Of a stretch of DNA of 64,000 nucleotides, positions 42,490 through 55,879 are shown one piece after another. The stretch is taken from NCBI GenBank assembly GCA_019054805.1, contig JAHQIY010000010.1:975501-1039500 (forward strand). Direction: 5' to 3'. The stretch's first letter is position 1. Every line of letters begins with the position of its first letter. The DNA is from Brachionus manjavacas. Its lineage: Eukaryota; Rotifera; Eurotatoria; Ploima; Brachionidae. The translations under genes were made by a program, and so were the position numbers. The notes beneath the pieces were generated by a model that had not been told where the DNA came from, made no database searches, and saw only the letters and a list, made by a program, of their open reading frames with translations.

Positions 42490-44050
42490 AGAAAAGCCGA
42501 TAATACCAGTGTTGATTTGGTATTTTTACCAAGCTCATTTGAAACAAGTAAATGTGATTTTTAAAAAGCATCTAGAGATTTTAAGACAGAAATTGAGAGA
42601 AGTAAAATTGGATAAAGAGAACAGACTCTCTAAAAAGTCAAAAAGTGATCCGAAACTAATTTATGCCAATGTTAGAAGCAAAATTGTAATAAAGGAAGAA
42701 ATAAGAATGTAAAGAAAAAAAGAGGGTGAAGTAACGGGTGACAAAAAATTGATTGCTGAATTGTTAAATGATCAGTTTCATTCCGTCTTTAATAAAGAAC
42801 CTAATGATGCTTTGCCTTTTTTTCCATAACGCTTTTCCTCATATTTCGATAGAGAATTTCATGCGAGAGTTTAACGAGGATCTGTTTGAACAGAGACTAA
42901 AAAAATTAGATGGCAACAAATCGATGGGCATTGATTAAATACATCCACTGTTACTGATAATCTGCGCAAAAGCGATGTTTTAGCCATTCAAGATAATTTA
43001 CGCAAAATCATTAAGGACAGGAACGATCCCAAAAGAATGGAAAAGAGCAAATGTGTCGCCGATCTTCAAAAAAAGAAAGTAAATTAGAGCCTGTTAATTA
43101 TCGAACCGTATCACTCACCTCAGTTGCATGTAAAGTCCTGGAAGAAATTGTCAGGGACTAAATAATGTCTGGATTTGTCCCAAAGAAAGGTTGTGTTACA
43201 AACCTACTAGAAACACTTGATATGATCACTACTGAGTTGGCAAAAGGTAACATTGTAGATGAAATACTTTTAGACTTCTCCAACGACTTCTTCATAAACT
43301 ACGTGGTTATGGATTAGGTGAGAAAAAAGTAAGGTGATTAGAAGACTTTTTGAGTATGAGGACTCAGCGAGTTGTTCTTGTGAAAAGTGTTTGTGCAAAT
43401 ACGTGTATTTTGCTTGAAATGCTCAAGCGAACGTTTACAAGTAGAGAGCAAAGGCTGTGGGTAAGATTATACATATTCATGGTAAGACCTCATTTAGATT
43501 GCGCAATGAAGATTTGGAATCCAAGTATGAAAAGGGATGTGAACACGTTAGAAAAGGTGCGAGAAAGGGCAACAAAAATACCTTTGTCTCTAGGAAACAT
43601 GTCGAATGAAATGAGGTTGACAAAATTGGGACTGACAAAGCTGAGTGAAAGAAGAGTAAGAGGGGCCTTGATTGAAATGTACAAACTAGTGAATGGAATA
43701 TAATAGGTTGGCCTGGTCAAGAATCTAGTGAATAGATCAGAAAACAAATGTCCAATCGGGGCGTTAAGAGGAAATAGCATCAGAGTCCAGAGAGAAAAGT
43801 TCCCAGATTAAATAAGAAACGATTTTGAAGCTGCAATAAGCGCCAGACATATATTTTTCTCAAAAAGAGCAATACCGCACTGTTGGAATAAAATGCAAGA
43901 AAATGTGGTGAAATCCAAGTCAACCGCTAATTTTAAAATGGCTTTAGATAAGTTCAATGGAATCGGCTGCAACAGCTCTACACGGCCAATCGTGGGTGAT
44001 GGGATCAAACTCTCTACATGTTAGGTGTCGCAGCAGGAACTACTACTACT
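42490..44050 (+). mobile_element. LINE, internally deleted, with (TAC)n tail
   Basis: Reads the linker before RT (DPKLIYANVRSKIVIKEE, AELLNDQFHSVFNKEP) and RT N-terminal blocks in broken frames (RSDVLAIQ..., LEPVNYRTVSLTSV, GCVTNLLETLD). The catalytic palm is missing. An open frame 43350-43703 follows (LYIFMVRPHLDCAMKIWNP, LEKVRERATKI, ERRVRGALIEMYKLVNG) and the C-terminal end (ARHIFFSKRAIPHCWNKM..., KSKSTANFKMALDKFN) near 43960. Tail ACTACTACTACT at 44038-44049. Inactive. Confidence 0.82.
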
Positions 44051-44157
44051 CGTTGAAACTTAGATTTTTTTTCTAATTAGATAACAAAAATTTTAGTGAT
44101 AGTTATTTTTTTATTTTCGCTTTGCTACAGTGCCGAAAATTAACTTGTCACATCATT

Positions 44158-44222
44158 ACATATGATATCTTTTGATATCAAATGATATGATCTGATATCA
44201 ACTGATATCAGCTAATATCAGG
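44158..44222. repeat. GATATCA tandem palindromes
   Basis: Seven spaced copies of (T)GATATCA/TGATATGA/TAATATCAG in 65 bp, each itself palindromic. Confidence 0.75.
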
Positions 44223-44309
44223 AACTTTAAATAATAAAATTAAATTAATTAAATTAATACCCAAGATAAAAATGTACAAATTATTTATTTGCTCTTATTA
44301 TTTTTGACA

Positions 44310-44620
44310 ATTGACTTCCTTGGCCTTCCTCGTTCCTCGGTAAATTCGCATCAGCTTCCTAATCAACGGTTAGTACTTCGTGAGATTTCCTGCCTTCTTA
44401 AAAATTTAAAATATAACCAAGTCGTCATTAAAAGGAAGAGAGTATTTATATTTAATTAGTATATCATTAATAAATATACCAAATAAGGGATCATTTACTG
44501 AGCCTTGGCGGACACTTGCAGTAACATGGTATTCATTACCTATATTTCTATTTACATTTACTTTAAATGGTTTAAAAGATAAAACAGAATGGAATAGTTA
44601 ATTTATTTTAGAGTATTTTT
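44310..44620 (-). mobile_element. Jockey-like LINE RT fragment
   Basis: The minus strand reads SFKPFKVNVNRNIGNEYHVT, SVRQGSVNDPLFGIFINDIL and SLPFNDDLVIF (FADD box altered to FNDD) within broken frames. Short 5'- and 3'-truncated relic. Confidence 0.6.
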
Positions 44621-44937
44621 GGACATGTTGACGAATGGTTTGCGTGTTAGTCATGCAAGCAGAGGATCGAGGATTCAAAATCCGCTGATGGTGAAAAAAT
44701 CTTCAAAATATCTCTGCAATACTACCGAATATCCTAACGAATGTTTAAACCTCTTTCATCATAAAAATAGGGGGACCAGTTTACACTCTGTAATAATTGC
44801 GGGGTAGATGATCAACTCGATGCAGTAACCTTTGTGTCAAATCGGAGTCGTTGCTCAAAAAGGTTCTTGAAAAGGAGATGAGCGCCTCCCCATCTTCCAC
44901 AAGGATTGAAAAGGGACAATTATTTTATTGAATATTA
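44621..44937 (+). mobile_element. tRNA-derived SINE, copy B
   Basis: Inverted partner of 42108-42421: CGAATGGTTTGCGTGTTAGTC, B-box GAGGATTCAAAATCC (44665-44680 region), same body and end. The two copies flank the LINE at 42490-44050. Confidence 0.8.
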
Positions 44938-47156
44938 TTTTTGGACATACTTTTATTTATTGGATTTTTCACTATTTTTAGAATCTTTTAATAATAATTA
45001 ATTTTATTTTTTATAATCAAGTCTCTTTTGTTTGACAAAATCATTTTTAAATTTAGCCTTGAATTATGTTCTAAAATTTTATTTATCATTTTGTTAAAAT
45101 TTAATCTAGAGTCCAAAAAACTTTTGAGAAAGTTCTAATTACTGGATTAAACTCTAAACATTAAAACAATAAGAGTGGCAAATTATCTTCTTCTTCAAAA
45201 GTTGGATAGATAATTTGAAACTTGTCGGCTTATCCTGGAGTCGTAAAATATTTTATCAATTAGATATTTCCAACAAAAACAAAAAAAGAGGTCTAAGTAT
45301 TTTGTTAAGCCTTTTTATGATGCAGCATTATTCAAATGATATTTTCGACTTTCAAAGACAGAGTTGGAAAGACTTTGAAAAAATTACTAGATTTAAAATG
45401 AAATTATCATTTTCCATAATCTGTCAACGCGTGGGTTTATCCAAAATAGGACAATTAATTTGATAATGTTACCATTTTGGCACAAATGAGTGTCTTTTTT
45501 AATTTATTAATTAAAAGAGCACTCTCAAAACTATGAAATTGAGATTATTTTCGACAACGCAACAAGTCATTTTTCTAAAAATTTATGAAATATCAGATAA
45601 TAATAAACCTTCACTTAACCTTTTCGAAAAAAATTTTTCTAATTCTCTTAAATATTTTTTGTACACCTGATTAAGTGTACGAATATTAATATTAATTTCA
45701 AAAAAGCTAATTTAGATTCCTACCGTACTAAGATCATCATATCAATAATGATAAGCTAAATAACAAATTTCAGAAAATATTTTTCTTTGTGCTCACAAAA
45801 GTCTTGCACTCCAATTTTTATTACATTTTCCTTTATATTTAACTCTATTACTATTTTGAATTTTTTAATTTTAGCTTATCACAGATAAACAATTAAAATT
45901 TTAATTTATTATGATTTTAAATTAAGCCCAACACATTTAAAAAATTTTAGAAAAAAAGATTTTTGATCAAAAAATTTATTTTTTTCATCTAAAATCAAAA
46001 CAACTAAATTAAAATAATAAGCACTTTAAAACTCAGCTCTTAAATAATTTAAATAAATTAAATTAGCTAAAGTCAAATTAAAATTTTATATTAATATATA
46101 TCATTTTCAAGCATTAATTGAAAAAAAAAATTTAAGCTGTTTATTTTTTTATTAATGTACCCATTTATCTAATTATCTTTGCTTATGGTTTAAAATCAGT
46201 TTTACGCATTCTGTGCTGCAATAAATAACTATTCTATTCTATAATATATTGAAAAAAAGTTGTATATTATTAGAATTCAATAAAAATGCTTCTAAAAATA
46301 ATTAAATAATTTCCGAGTAAACAAAGCTGAAAAATATTTAGTAATTGATTAAATGATTTTTTGAGAAGATAATTGAGATTATGGTCATTATGCTTTATAA
46401 AGATTTGCTTAATCAGATCAAAAAATTACAGAAGATTAAATCATCTGTAAATTTGTTTAAAAATAGAAAGATCTAGTTTTTGAAAAAATCCTAGATTATT
46501 ATTAATTAAAATTAATGTGTACTAAAGCTTTTATAATTTTTATAATAAGTAATTACACAAAAATGAATATTTAAAAAGTTCTCAATGCAAAAATCTTAAA
46601 CAATTAAGTTTTTCATTTAACTAATGAATACATCGATTTATAGGCTTATTATAAGCTGTAAGAAAAATAAAAAAAATTGAAATAGAGAGGCTTATTTTTT
46701 TGTTACATTCTAGTTATTAATTAAAATTAATGTGTGGATAATGCAAAACTTTAAAAATTGAAAGCCTGGAGAACGTTAAGCTTTTAAAAATTGAGTTTAA
46801 CACAATCCAGGAAATAGAAATTATTCTAAGAATGGTTAAGTTCTTTTATTTCAAAATGAAAGAAATTAAATTAATAAAAGAAACGAGGAACAAAATAAAA
46901 TGAAGTGATGGGAGGGTTGTAGCAGAATATCAAATAATTAAGATCGGAGTTAGTTCCCACTTCTTTTCTGTCAATCTTTTTATTTTTTTTATTTATTTAA
47001 TTAAAGTTTAAGTTCCATGGAAAAATTGAAATAATAAAAAAAAAAAAAGGACAGTTAAATATCCATTTTACAATTAAGTAAAAAATTCAGTTTGTTATAT
47101 ACAAAAAAATGACTAAGATTATTCAATATACAATATTCTATTAAATTAAAAAATTA
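44938..47156. other. AT-rich gene-poor stretch
   Basis: One 82-codon plus-strand ORF (45215-45463) has no recognisable motif and is probably chance. Otherwise nothing. Confidence 0.45.
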
Positions 47157-47640
47157 TTATATCGAGTCAGTTATTCCAGAGTTGCTACATTCGAGGCACC
47201 ATTCAATCAAAAGAATATTGAATGCTAAATCGTATTCAGTACATTTTATATGAGTCAGATCTTCTACTTTTGATAACTGTTTAATAAAAGAAGTATTCTC
47301 TCTTTTAAATATCTTATAAACTTTCTTTAAGTATTCAAAAACGTTTTTGCATAATTGGTTATTTAAAATTTGTTTGACAAAGAATATTTTATGCTTATAA
47401 TATATTTGTCTAATTGACTCCAATTTTAGTGCTTTGTTCAAGGGTTTTGTTTTTGTAAATTTAGTGAGTCCAATAAATCGTTTTATTAAAATATTTTGCC
47501 GTATATCAAATTCCTTTATTATAACTAATAATGATTTTACATTAAATATCTTCATATTTAAGAATGATGGTTTTAATACGAGGATCGACAAAATTCTCGA
47601 GAGTTAAAAAATTTCTTCTAAACATCATAATTTTGCTTCC
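47157..47640 (-). mobile_element. LINE ORF2 C-terminal fragment (jockey-like)
   Basis: 144-codon open frame: VKSLLVIIKEFDIRQNILI, KRFIGLTKFTKTKPLNKALK, SIRQIYYKHKIFFVKQIL, then an acidic end. The pattern (arginine/lysine-rich helices, TKPL..ALK, YYKHK.FF) fits the region after RT in jockey-like LINEs. No RT palm nearby. Assignment from memory of the family, moderate confidence. Confidence 0.5.
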
Positions 47641-48074
47641 CGGTGAAAAAAATAAATTTGAAATTAAAAAAAATTCATAAAATTTTTAATTTGATAATTA
47701 TTTCATTCAAAAGTTATTAGCAAAGAACTGAATTGTAATGATCGAATTCACAACCACTGATGATGATTATGAAGGTTATAGAAAAGTTATGATATTAGAC
47801 AAAAATTTAAACAAAGTTTAGATTTCAACTTTATTAAAATTTTTTAAAAGCTTGTCAAAGTACAAAAATCCAAAGCATAGATTTCATCTTTCGTGGAAAG
47901 TTGTTCGGTTGCAAAATAAATATATTTTATTCTCATTGATCAAAAAAAAGAAAATATCTTTGAGACTGTGAAATAAATTAATTCTATTATTTTTGCTTAT
48001 GTTATTTTAAAAATTTACAAGATAGTAAAAAATTTACTTTTAATTAGAAATAGTTTAATTTTTTATGTTTGAAT

Positions 48075-48140
48075 TATGAAATGTTAAAATAACATTGGAA
48101 AAATGCGATGTTTCGAATATTTTTTTAAGTTTAAAATTAA
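48075..48140 (+). repeat. Dispersed AAGTGCGATGTTTC repeat, copy 3 (left arm)
   Basis: GTTAAAATAACATT...AAATGCGATGTTTCGAATATTTTTTT. Forms an inverted pair with 48930-49050, with a LINE between them. Confidence 0.6.
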
Positions 48141-48149
48141 CAAACAATT

Positions 48150-48815
48150 GGTAAGCAGTTATCAACGTCAGAAACTGAAAGAGATCTTGCAGTTATTTTC
48201 AATACAAATCTTAAATGGAAAAATCAAGTGATTGAGGCTACAAACAAAGCAAATCAAATGTTGGGTGGCATCAGGAAATCATTCGCTCGTTTTGATTGTA
48301 AGTTATTTAAATCATTGTATTTAACTTTTGTTCGTCCTCTTTTGGAATTTGCTGAGCCTGTAAGGTCTCCAATTTTTAAGTCGGATTGTGAGAATGTTGA
48401 GAGGATTCAACGCAGAGCTACGAAAATTGTTTCTTCAATTAGAAAAAAACCGTATGAAAGCAGATTGAAGGCTTTGAACATTCCAAATCTAGTGGAAAAA
48501 AGAAAAAGAGGTGATCTAATTCAATTATACAAGTTCATGCATGGAATAGAATTGGTTGAAAAAAGCAACAATTTTAATTCAAGGAAGATGTCACTTCTTC
48601 GAATATCATAAAGAAATTTCGAGGCTCCAACATTGAGATAGCTTTTTTTACAACAGAACCGCTAACAAGTTGAAGTCCCCAATGTTAACAGCTTTAAAGC
48701 AGGCATTGATTGCTGGATGAGCAGCAATCAATCACATCAGCTGTCTTAGTGTGCCTTATCAGCACACCCGCTGGCTAGCCAGCTACAGTAAAAACTACTT
48801 CTACTAATACGATTT
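48150..48815 (+). mobile_element. LINE 3' end, 5'-truncated
   Basis: Open frame reading ETERDLAVIFNTNLKWKNQ, LYLTFVRPLLEFAEPVRSP, VERIQRRATKIVSS and EKRKRGDLIQLYKFMHG. After stops it continues VPNVNSFKAGIDCWMSSNQ and the 3' UTR identical to 5463-5515. Tail reduced to CTACTTCTACTAA. Confidence 0.83.
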
Positions 48816-48929
48816 TAAGCTAAGGTTTCAATAATTTTCATTTTTGAAATTGAACTTTTTAGTGAAATAGAACGAGTCTAATTTTTATTTGCCAAAAATC
48901 TAATTATCTTTAATGAGTAAGCATTAACT

Positions 48930-49050
48930 TGTAAAAGTATCAATTTTCTTAAAAGTTAATTTCAAATATTAAAATGCTTGCAATATTCACTTAAAATTGT
49001 TTCTTTATTTTTAACTAAAAAAAATATTTAAAACATCGCACTTTAAATAG
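48930..49050 (-). repeat. Dispersed AAGTGCGATGTTTC repeat, copy 4 (right arm)
   Basis: Inverted partner of 48075-48140. ~100 bp also match 19250-19360. Confidence 0.6.
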
Positions 49051-52000
49051 TCCCGGAGGAGGTTTATTTAGACCCATTTAAATTTTGGTCTATTTTGCGC
49101 CAAATAATTCATTAATTTATAATAAACTTGAATAAAACAAAGACAATTCTTAATAATGTAAATCAGCGCTTTAGTCCTTCGGTCTTAGTTTGGAGCTCAA
49201 CTTTAAAATGCCAAAGATGTTGAATCAGTTGGTTCAGACCAGTCTCACGTCATTGATATTTTTGGCTGTCTGATTGTGCTGGTTCTTAATATTCATTAGA
49301 CAATGAATATGAAGCTGATTGATCAACTAGTTATAAAAAGCAGCGACCAATATCAGAAAAATATACAATATACAATGTTGATAAAACTTAAAGAGCTGAT
49401 GTTACTTGGTCTGTTAGATGTTGGTAATTAAAAAAAATTTTCATCAAAAAAGTGGCCCTATAAGTTTAACTGCTTATCAATAGAAAGCCCGGGGTTTTTT
49501 AAACTCCTTTTTGATTTAAAAACCTTAATGAAAATAAAAATACTGTTTCTGAGTTAAAAGTTTTTATTGTCCCAATTTTGTATTTATATTTGATGTCAAC
49601 AAAAAAAAATTGTACATTAAGACCCGGAGGATTTTTTTGAACCCCTGTTAAAAAATTAAATACTTATTCTCAAATCTAATAGCTATTACAGCTAACTAAT
49701 AAACTAAAATAAAAAAATTAAAGTGACCAGACTACTGTCAGCTTTACGTGCATTGGAATTCTTAACTAATGCTGATGATGCCGATTCAAGGAGTTTTTGG
49801 TGTCGTTGGTTGACTATTAAATGATGATGGCTGGATTTCTCGTGAACTTTTGGTTGTCTCAAATAGTTCCTCAACAAGTTTGATTTTAAAGTCTCTTCTG
49901 GTAATTAAAGAATGCCAAAAATACTGATAAAGCATCACTATCTATACTGGGTATCGTTACACTAAATTCCAAAACAAAAGAGTATCTTATCATTGCACAA
50001 AACAACTTGTTAAATATTCTAAAATGTCTAAAAATCTTTAATTTTGAAAAATTTTATTTACATTTATTGAGACTTTAAAAATGCAACTATTTAGCATCCC
50101 ATTTCTTTCATGATCTTTCTATAACCCCAAGCTTTAACGGATCAAGATAAGAGTCGTTTGACCAAGGCAAGGAAACAATTTTTTTTGAAAATTTTTTAAA
50201 ATTAAATATGGTTAACATATGTAAACATTAGACAATTCATACTGTTAGAACGCCCTAATTCTAAAAGCCTAAATTACAACTCCATTCTTAAGCTCTAATT
50301 AAAAAAAAAAATTAATATTTTATTTTCAATTTCAAATTTCAAATGAGGATCAAACTAAGGTCTTGAACCATTCGAACGTGCCTTGAGACCTATCTCTAAA
50401 TTATATTTAAAATAAATAAATATAATAAATATCAAAGACTGAGGAACTAAAAAAGGGTCTTAAGTCACAATATTATTCAACACAAAATATTTTTTGTTTA
50501 AAAAAAAATATTAACTTTAAAATTTACAATAATAAAAAAAAATAATTACATCAATTTAAATTGACTTCGTTTATTTTTAAAAATAATATAATTAAAAAAC
50601 TATATTTAAACAGAAAATTATTAATGCAAAAATTAAAAATAATTTTTTTTTTTCTTTTATTTTAAAGGAGAATAAAGTTATAACCTTCCACAAATAAATT
50701 GCTTGCATTATTTTTCAAATTTAAATTCAGGAAGTACAAAACGTCCCCTTTAACCTCAGAGAAGATGATCTTCGTCAATTTTTTAAATGCGACCAAAAAT
50801 GAATTTTTAATGCCTAGTGCCATAAACTTTTTCTTATTTTTTAACCTTTTCCTTTACATTATTAACCCATCCATCCTTTAGTATTTAAACATATTATGAA
50901 AGAGTCTATATTTTATTGCAAAATTTTTCGGAACTTTTCGCTAAGTCAGTTTTCACTCACATTTAATTTATATGGCCTAATCTTGAGGCTCAAACTTTGG
51001 TAAAATTTGTTTCTTTAAAAGTTAAAAATTTAAAAAAAAATTAAAATTTAATTCAAAAAGTGAAGCGATGGGCTTTTAAACTTTTTTTATTTATAATTCT
51101 CATATTGTAGCAACTAAATGGTTTAATACGATAGTGTTATATTCTTACCACATGATAAATTTATTTATATTTCTTTTTAATTTCTTTATTATATACCGCT
51201 CTCAGCTTTTTCTAATTTTTTGACTTATTATTTGTATATTGTATTGTATACAAATAATAAGCTCTTGCCGTAGCTTATTATTAAAATTAAAAGTCTATAG
51301 TTACACTGTAACTATAGATATTTGAAATATCTGATTTTTATTGAGCTCGAATTTTTTTTGGTATCCAATCCACTTATGACTTTGTTTCCTTGTGTAACTT
51401 GCTAAAACCCTCTGGTTTACTTGCAGAATCATTCAACTACAATGTGCTCGAACTAACAACCATAAAGAGGTTAGCAGAAAAAAAATAAAAATATTTTTAT
51501 GCTAAACTGTGGAAAAATGTCATTAAGTTATTTTTAGCCGGAAATAATTTTTTATAAAAAAAAAGAATAAGTGTAAACAAAAAATCTTCCAGTTAATATA
51601 CTCTCGTTTTGCTCCTTATTTATTTTATAATAATTTTTTTATAGCTTTTATAGTTTAAATTAAAATTTTTCTATATATAAACCTTTTTGAAAAAAATCTA
51701 ATGAAATCATTGATTAAATTTTAATCAATGATTTCATTACTCAGCGAAGCGATGCTCTGAAAATCGAAAAATCGGTTTTTGAAAATTTAGTGTTAAAATT
51801 TAAATTCTTAATATTAACGCACCACTAAAGCAGAACCCAGTCACAAATAAAAACGGTGTTCAATCGATGAAAATTGATAGAATAATATTTAATTATCGAA
51901 TAATGTTTTTTAATTTTTCAAATAATTTTTAAGATAATAATAAGCAAAAATTATGAAAAAAAATGTTTTTTTTTTTTCAATTAATTTTAATTATTGTAAT

Positions 52001-53769
52001 CACAATTCAAAATTTATTTAAGCGCTTAATTTAAGACGAACATTAATTCACATTTTTTTCAATGTAACGACTTTAATTTTTGATATAAGTTGCTTATTAA
52101 TTTGAAAATTACTTAATAGTCCTATAACTAGACAAAAACTAGCTTGAGTAAATTTGAAATTAAAAAACATTGAAAGCAATCCATTTAAATAAATAAAGGG
52201 CTCATACACTGAATTAAAAATTGAGCATGAATTCACACTAAATATCGGCTTGCATTAGTATATAATCCATGAAGTCATCGATTTTAGCTTGACTGGAGAT
52301 TTTTAGAAAATTAATAGTTTTACTTTTAGGTAACAAGCAGGCGACCGATTTAATGGAACAATTGAAAAAAAATCTAGACCATCATAGAAACCACCTTTAC
52401 AGAAAGCCAAATAGGAATTCTGGACAAAAACTCCTTTTATCCCCTAACCTCTTAGAAAAACCCTTTTAATTTATCGCCTAAGAAACTATGAATTATGAAT
52501 TAAATTTTTTTAAAATAAAAACCTCAAGTTTGGTTTCCTGATTCTAAATACTTCTTTATACCAGCTTTTTAAAATTTTTATGGATTCGAATGCTGGAGAA
52601 GGGACACCACAAGGACTGAAAGAGATGAAACTCAAATAAAATGAAGCAAAAATTGCCTCCAAAAGTGAAAATGAAGGGAATTTTCTGAAACTAGAAGATA
52701 AAGAAAATTTACTTCCATTAGGATAAAAAAATTGGGAGATTTTACAAATTGTGTCATTTTGGATTTAAATTTTAGATTAACAATTTACTCGAATTTCACC
52801 CATTAAAGCAAAAATTAGTTTAAAAAACTAAAATTTTACGCTCTGAATTAAATTTTTTTAAATTAATTTATGAATTTCCGGAAATCGTAATGGTTTTTGG
52901 ACTTTTATGATGAGAATTGGTATAAAAACTTGAAAATTTATCACCCCTTTAACCGACAAGCACTTTGCGCCTTTCGTTTTTGTTTTATATGTAAAAGTTT
53001 GTTTATGAAAAACATTTTTGATTTAAAGAAAACTTAAGTGAAATTTAATAATTTGCAAAAACATTTAATTAAAACATCTTTGCTTGTTAAGCACTTTTTC
53101 CTTATCTAGCTTTATTTCGATCAAGAGACCTTTTTTACCCATCAAGATCGATCGATAATCGATAAGTTCCAATAAATATTGGTGAAGATTAACTTTTAAA
53201 TTTTTTCAAAAAGCTTTTAACCAAAAATTTCTATCAATTAATTATTCTAAAGCTAAAAATTTTTAATTGCAATATTTGAATCAAACATAATTTTCAAAAG
53301 CTTCATTACAATTTTTTTCGCATGAATCTTAAGCAGAAAATTAAATGTATTAAAACTAGCTATTAATTTAGCATTTATTTTTAGTATTTTATTCAAGTAA
53401 AGAGCTAAATTAAAATACGAAATATATATCTTATGAATGAAATAATTTAAAATGACTTAATGTAAGGTTCAATTTCAGAAATGATCAAAATCTAATTAAC
53501 CCCATGACCAAAACTCTAAACGATAAAAAATTTATTCAAATAAATTTTGAATAAATTTCAAATAATCAAATAATCACATTTTTAAAGGTTTTATTTAAAA
53601 AATTTTCAAATTATAAATATGAAAAATATTTAGCAAATTTTCATTTTAGAACATTAGCTAAAGCTTTCAAATTAATTGAATAAATGAATTTAAAGTTTGA
53701 AAAAAGACAGATGTAATAGAATTTATTATTTTAGTTATACTTAATTGAAATCTATATCAATTTATCTCT
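49051..53769. other. AT-rich gene-poor stretch
   Basis: No coding recognised. Weak direct repeat of a CCCGGAGGA-containing ~25-bp word at 49049 and 49623. A perfect 18-bp-arm hairpin lies at 51700-51738. Confidence 0.45.
51700..51738. repeat. Short perfect hairpin
   Basis: AATGAAATCATTGATTAA and its reverse complement separated by about three bases. Not followed by a T-run. Role unknown. Confidence 0.7.
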
Positions 53770-53852
53770 TTTTAATTTTATTTTGATTTTTTATCTTGAT
53801 TTTTTTTATTCTGAAGAAACTTTAGTTCAGTACAGAAAACAAATAAATAAAT
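53770..53852 (+). repeat. LINE 3' UTR end (family C)
   Basis: TATTCTGAAGAAACTTTAGTTCAGTACAGAAAACAAATAAATAAATGA closely matches the end of the LINE at 56690-56722. Confidence 0.6.
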
Positions 53853-53951
53853 GATATAATAATTATGCGTGAATGTTTATAGTTAATTGAAACTTTAAAA
53901 AAAAATTTCTTGAAGGTTCATTTTTTCGTCTTTTAATAAAAAACTTCTTTA

Positions 53952-55275
53952 CAGTGGTGTTCCAGATTTTGTTTTTAACCTTATTTTACGTGAAAGATGG
54001 TAAATTTTGGTAAATTTACAAAAGTAAATGATCATTGTCCTATAAGTTATAAGCTATTTATTTACTTATTTTTTAAGGTTCGCGCGTAACCCTAACCGAC
54101 TTTAAAATATTTATCTGCATACTTGAAAATCTTGAAAAAATGATTTTTTAGGTATTGTCAAAAAACAAAATTTAGTTACCTTTGAGCTAGAATATCTCAT
54201 GTTCTAATAGACATAATCTTATTAATATATGTATATATTATGAAAGCACACAGTCTCATTTACAAAATGGTGTATTAATCTATTATTTTACCAATAGATC
54301 GATATTTTGGCATAAAATGGTAAAAAAATGGTATTTTTTCATTATTTTGTATCTAGTCCGCGGTTTCCCCCCCGATCCCTACTTTTTTATACAGATTCTG
54401 AAACTAGAGAGAATTCTGAACAAAATGTTGCGACCACTTTTTTTATTTATTGAATTAAAGCCAAAATAAAATTGAATCAAATGATTTTGAAACTTATTTT
54501 TGAAAAAACATAATTTTTATAATGTAAAAAGTCAGAATTAAATTTTAAATAAGTAAAATGTTTTCAATACTTAATTAAACTTTTGTTAGTTTAATTAATA
54601 ATGTTTAATGTTTAATTAATAGTTTTGTTAATAATTTGTTTTCTAATTATTTTTTTTCTTAATATTTCAAATTCAAAAGTCATCTTAAAAGTTTTGAGAG
54701 TAAGATTTGGTAAATTATTATAGTAAGATTTGGTAAATTTTTGTAAAAAATTTAAAAATTGGTTAAATTAAGATAATTTTTTTAATTACAAACAAACACA
54801 GAAAATAACAAAAATCATCGGAAGATTAAATTTAAAGATTTTTTAAACCTTTTTAAGAATTCAAGGTCTTTTTTATAGAATTTTGGAATGATTAATTTTT
54901 ATTCTTGGTTGCTTCTTTTTAAGCTAAAAGTGTTTTTTTCCCACCACTCTCTTAAATTCAAACCTTTAGAAACAAATTTTAATAAGTCATTCATGTATAT
55001 AAAAATAAAAAAAAATTAAATAATAAAAAAATATTTTAAATGCATTCAATTTTGTTCTTATTTCTAATTTCAATCATCTCACAAGGATAAATTTTGACGC
55101 ACAGTACGTTAATGAAATAAGTATACAGCTTGCTTAAGAACATGTTCTAGAGCTGTGCTAGGTTATTCAAGCTTCTCAAAAAAAAAAACTCAAATTTACC
55201 ATAATTTACGTAAAATATTGTATATTTTCAAAAATATAAAAGCTGAGGGCTGTTACAAATCTAATGCCAGCATTG
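53952..55275. mobile_element. Possible non-autonomous Tc1-like element, ~1.3 kb
   Basis: Left end TA|CAGTGGTGTTCCAG followed by TTTTACGTGAAAGATGGTAAATTTTGGTAAATTTAC. Right end, inverted, CAATGCTGGCATTAG with TTTTACGTAAATTATGGTAAATTTG inside, then TA at 55276-55277. Same terminal words as 3181-4555 and 61441-61676. No transposase recognised inside. Confidence 0.45.
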
Positions 55276-55321
55276 TATGTAACTGGCAGGATTTTTTTAT
55301 TTCTAAATTTCTTTCTTTATC

Positions 55322-55415
55322 AATTTAATAGTAATAATAATAAGCTACAGCAGGAGACCTGTGGAGCGAGACTAGATGTAGTTTCGCAATGGTAGCTATC
55401 TTTCTGCAAAAAAAA
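55322..55415 (-). repeat. LINE family B 3' UTR fragment
   Basis: The minus strand reads GATAGCTACCATTGCGAAACTAC...CTGCTGTAGCTTATTATTATTA, related to the 3' UTR and (TTA)n tail at 24150-24235. Confidence 0.55.
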
Positions 55416-55516
55416 AAAAAAATAAATAAAATTATATTTATCAATTTCTTCGACTTTTAAACCAGGGAGAGCAATTCTAAAACTGGTCCATTATCAAATG
55501 ATTCTCATTCTTATTT

Positions 55517-55686
55517 AAATTTGAGCAATCGTCATAAAATTTTAAAATAATGCTTACATTTATTAATTAAATTTTATATTAATAAATTATTAGAAATTAA
55601 TAAATTTGAGTAAGTGTCATAAAATTTTAAAATAATGCTTACATTTATTAATTAAATTTTATATTAATAAATTATTAGAAATTAAT
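55517..55686 (+). repeat. Two tandem copies of an 85-bp unit
   Basis: Units 55517-55601 and 55602-55686 differ only at a few bases near the start (GAGCAATCG versus GAGTAAGTG). A third diverged partial copy is at 56965-57025. Confidence 0.9.
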
Positions 55687-55879
55687 AAATAAAATAAAAT
55701 TAATAATTAAGATCAGTTTATCTAATTTTTACAAGTCTTTGTTATTTTTAGAAATTAAATGTCATTTAACATAATTTTCAAAAAAATCTGAAGCAAAACT
55801 ATAAAAAACTATGCTAGTTTAATCTGAATTTAGGAAACACCGGCGAACATCAGATCATCTTTTCATTTAATTCAAAAAA

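Noticed and set aside
45215..45463. 82-codon ORF as a gene
   Set aside because: No signal, motif or compositional shift; expected by chance in this length of sequence.
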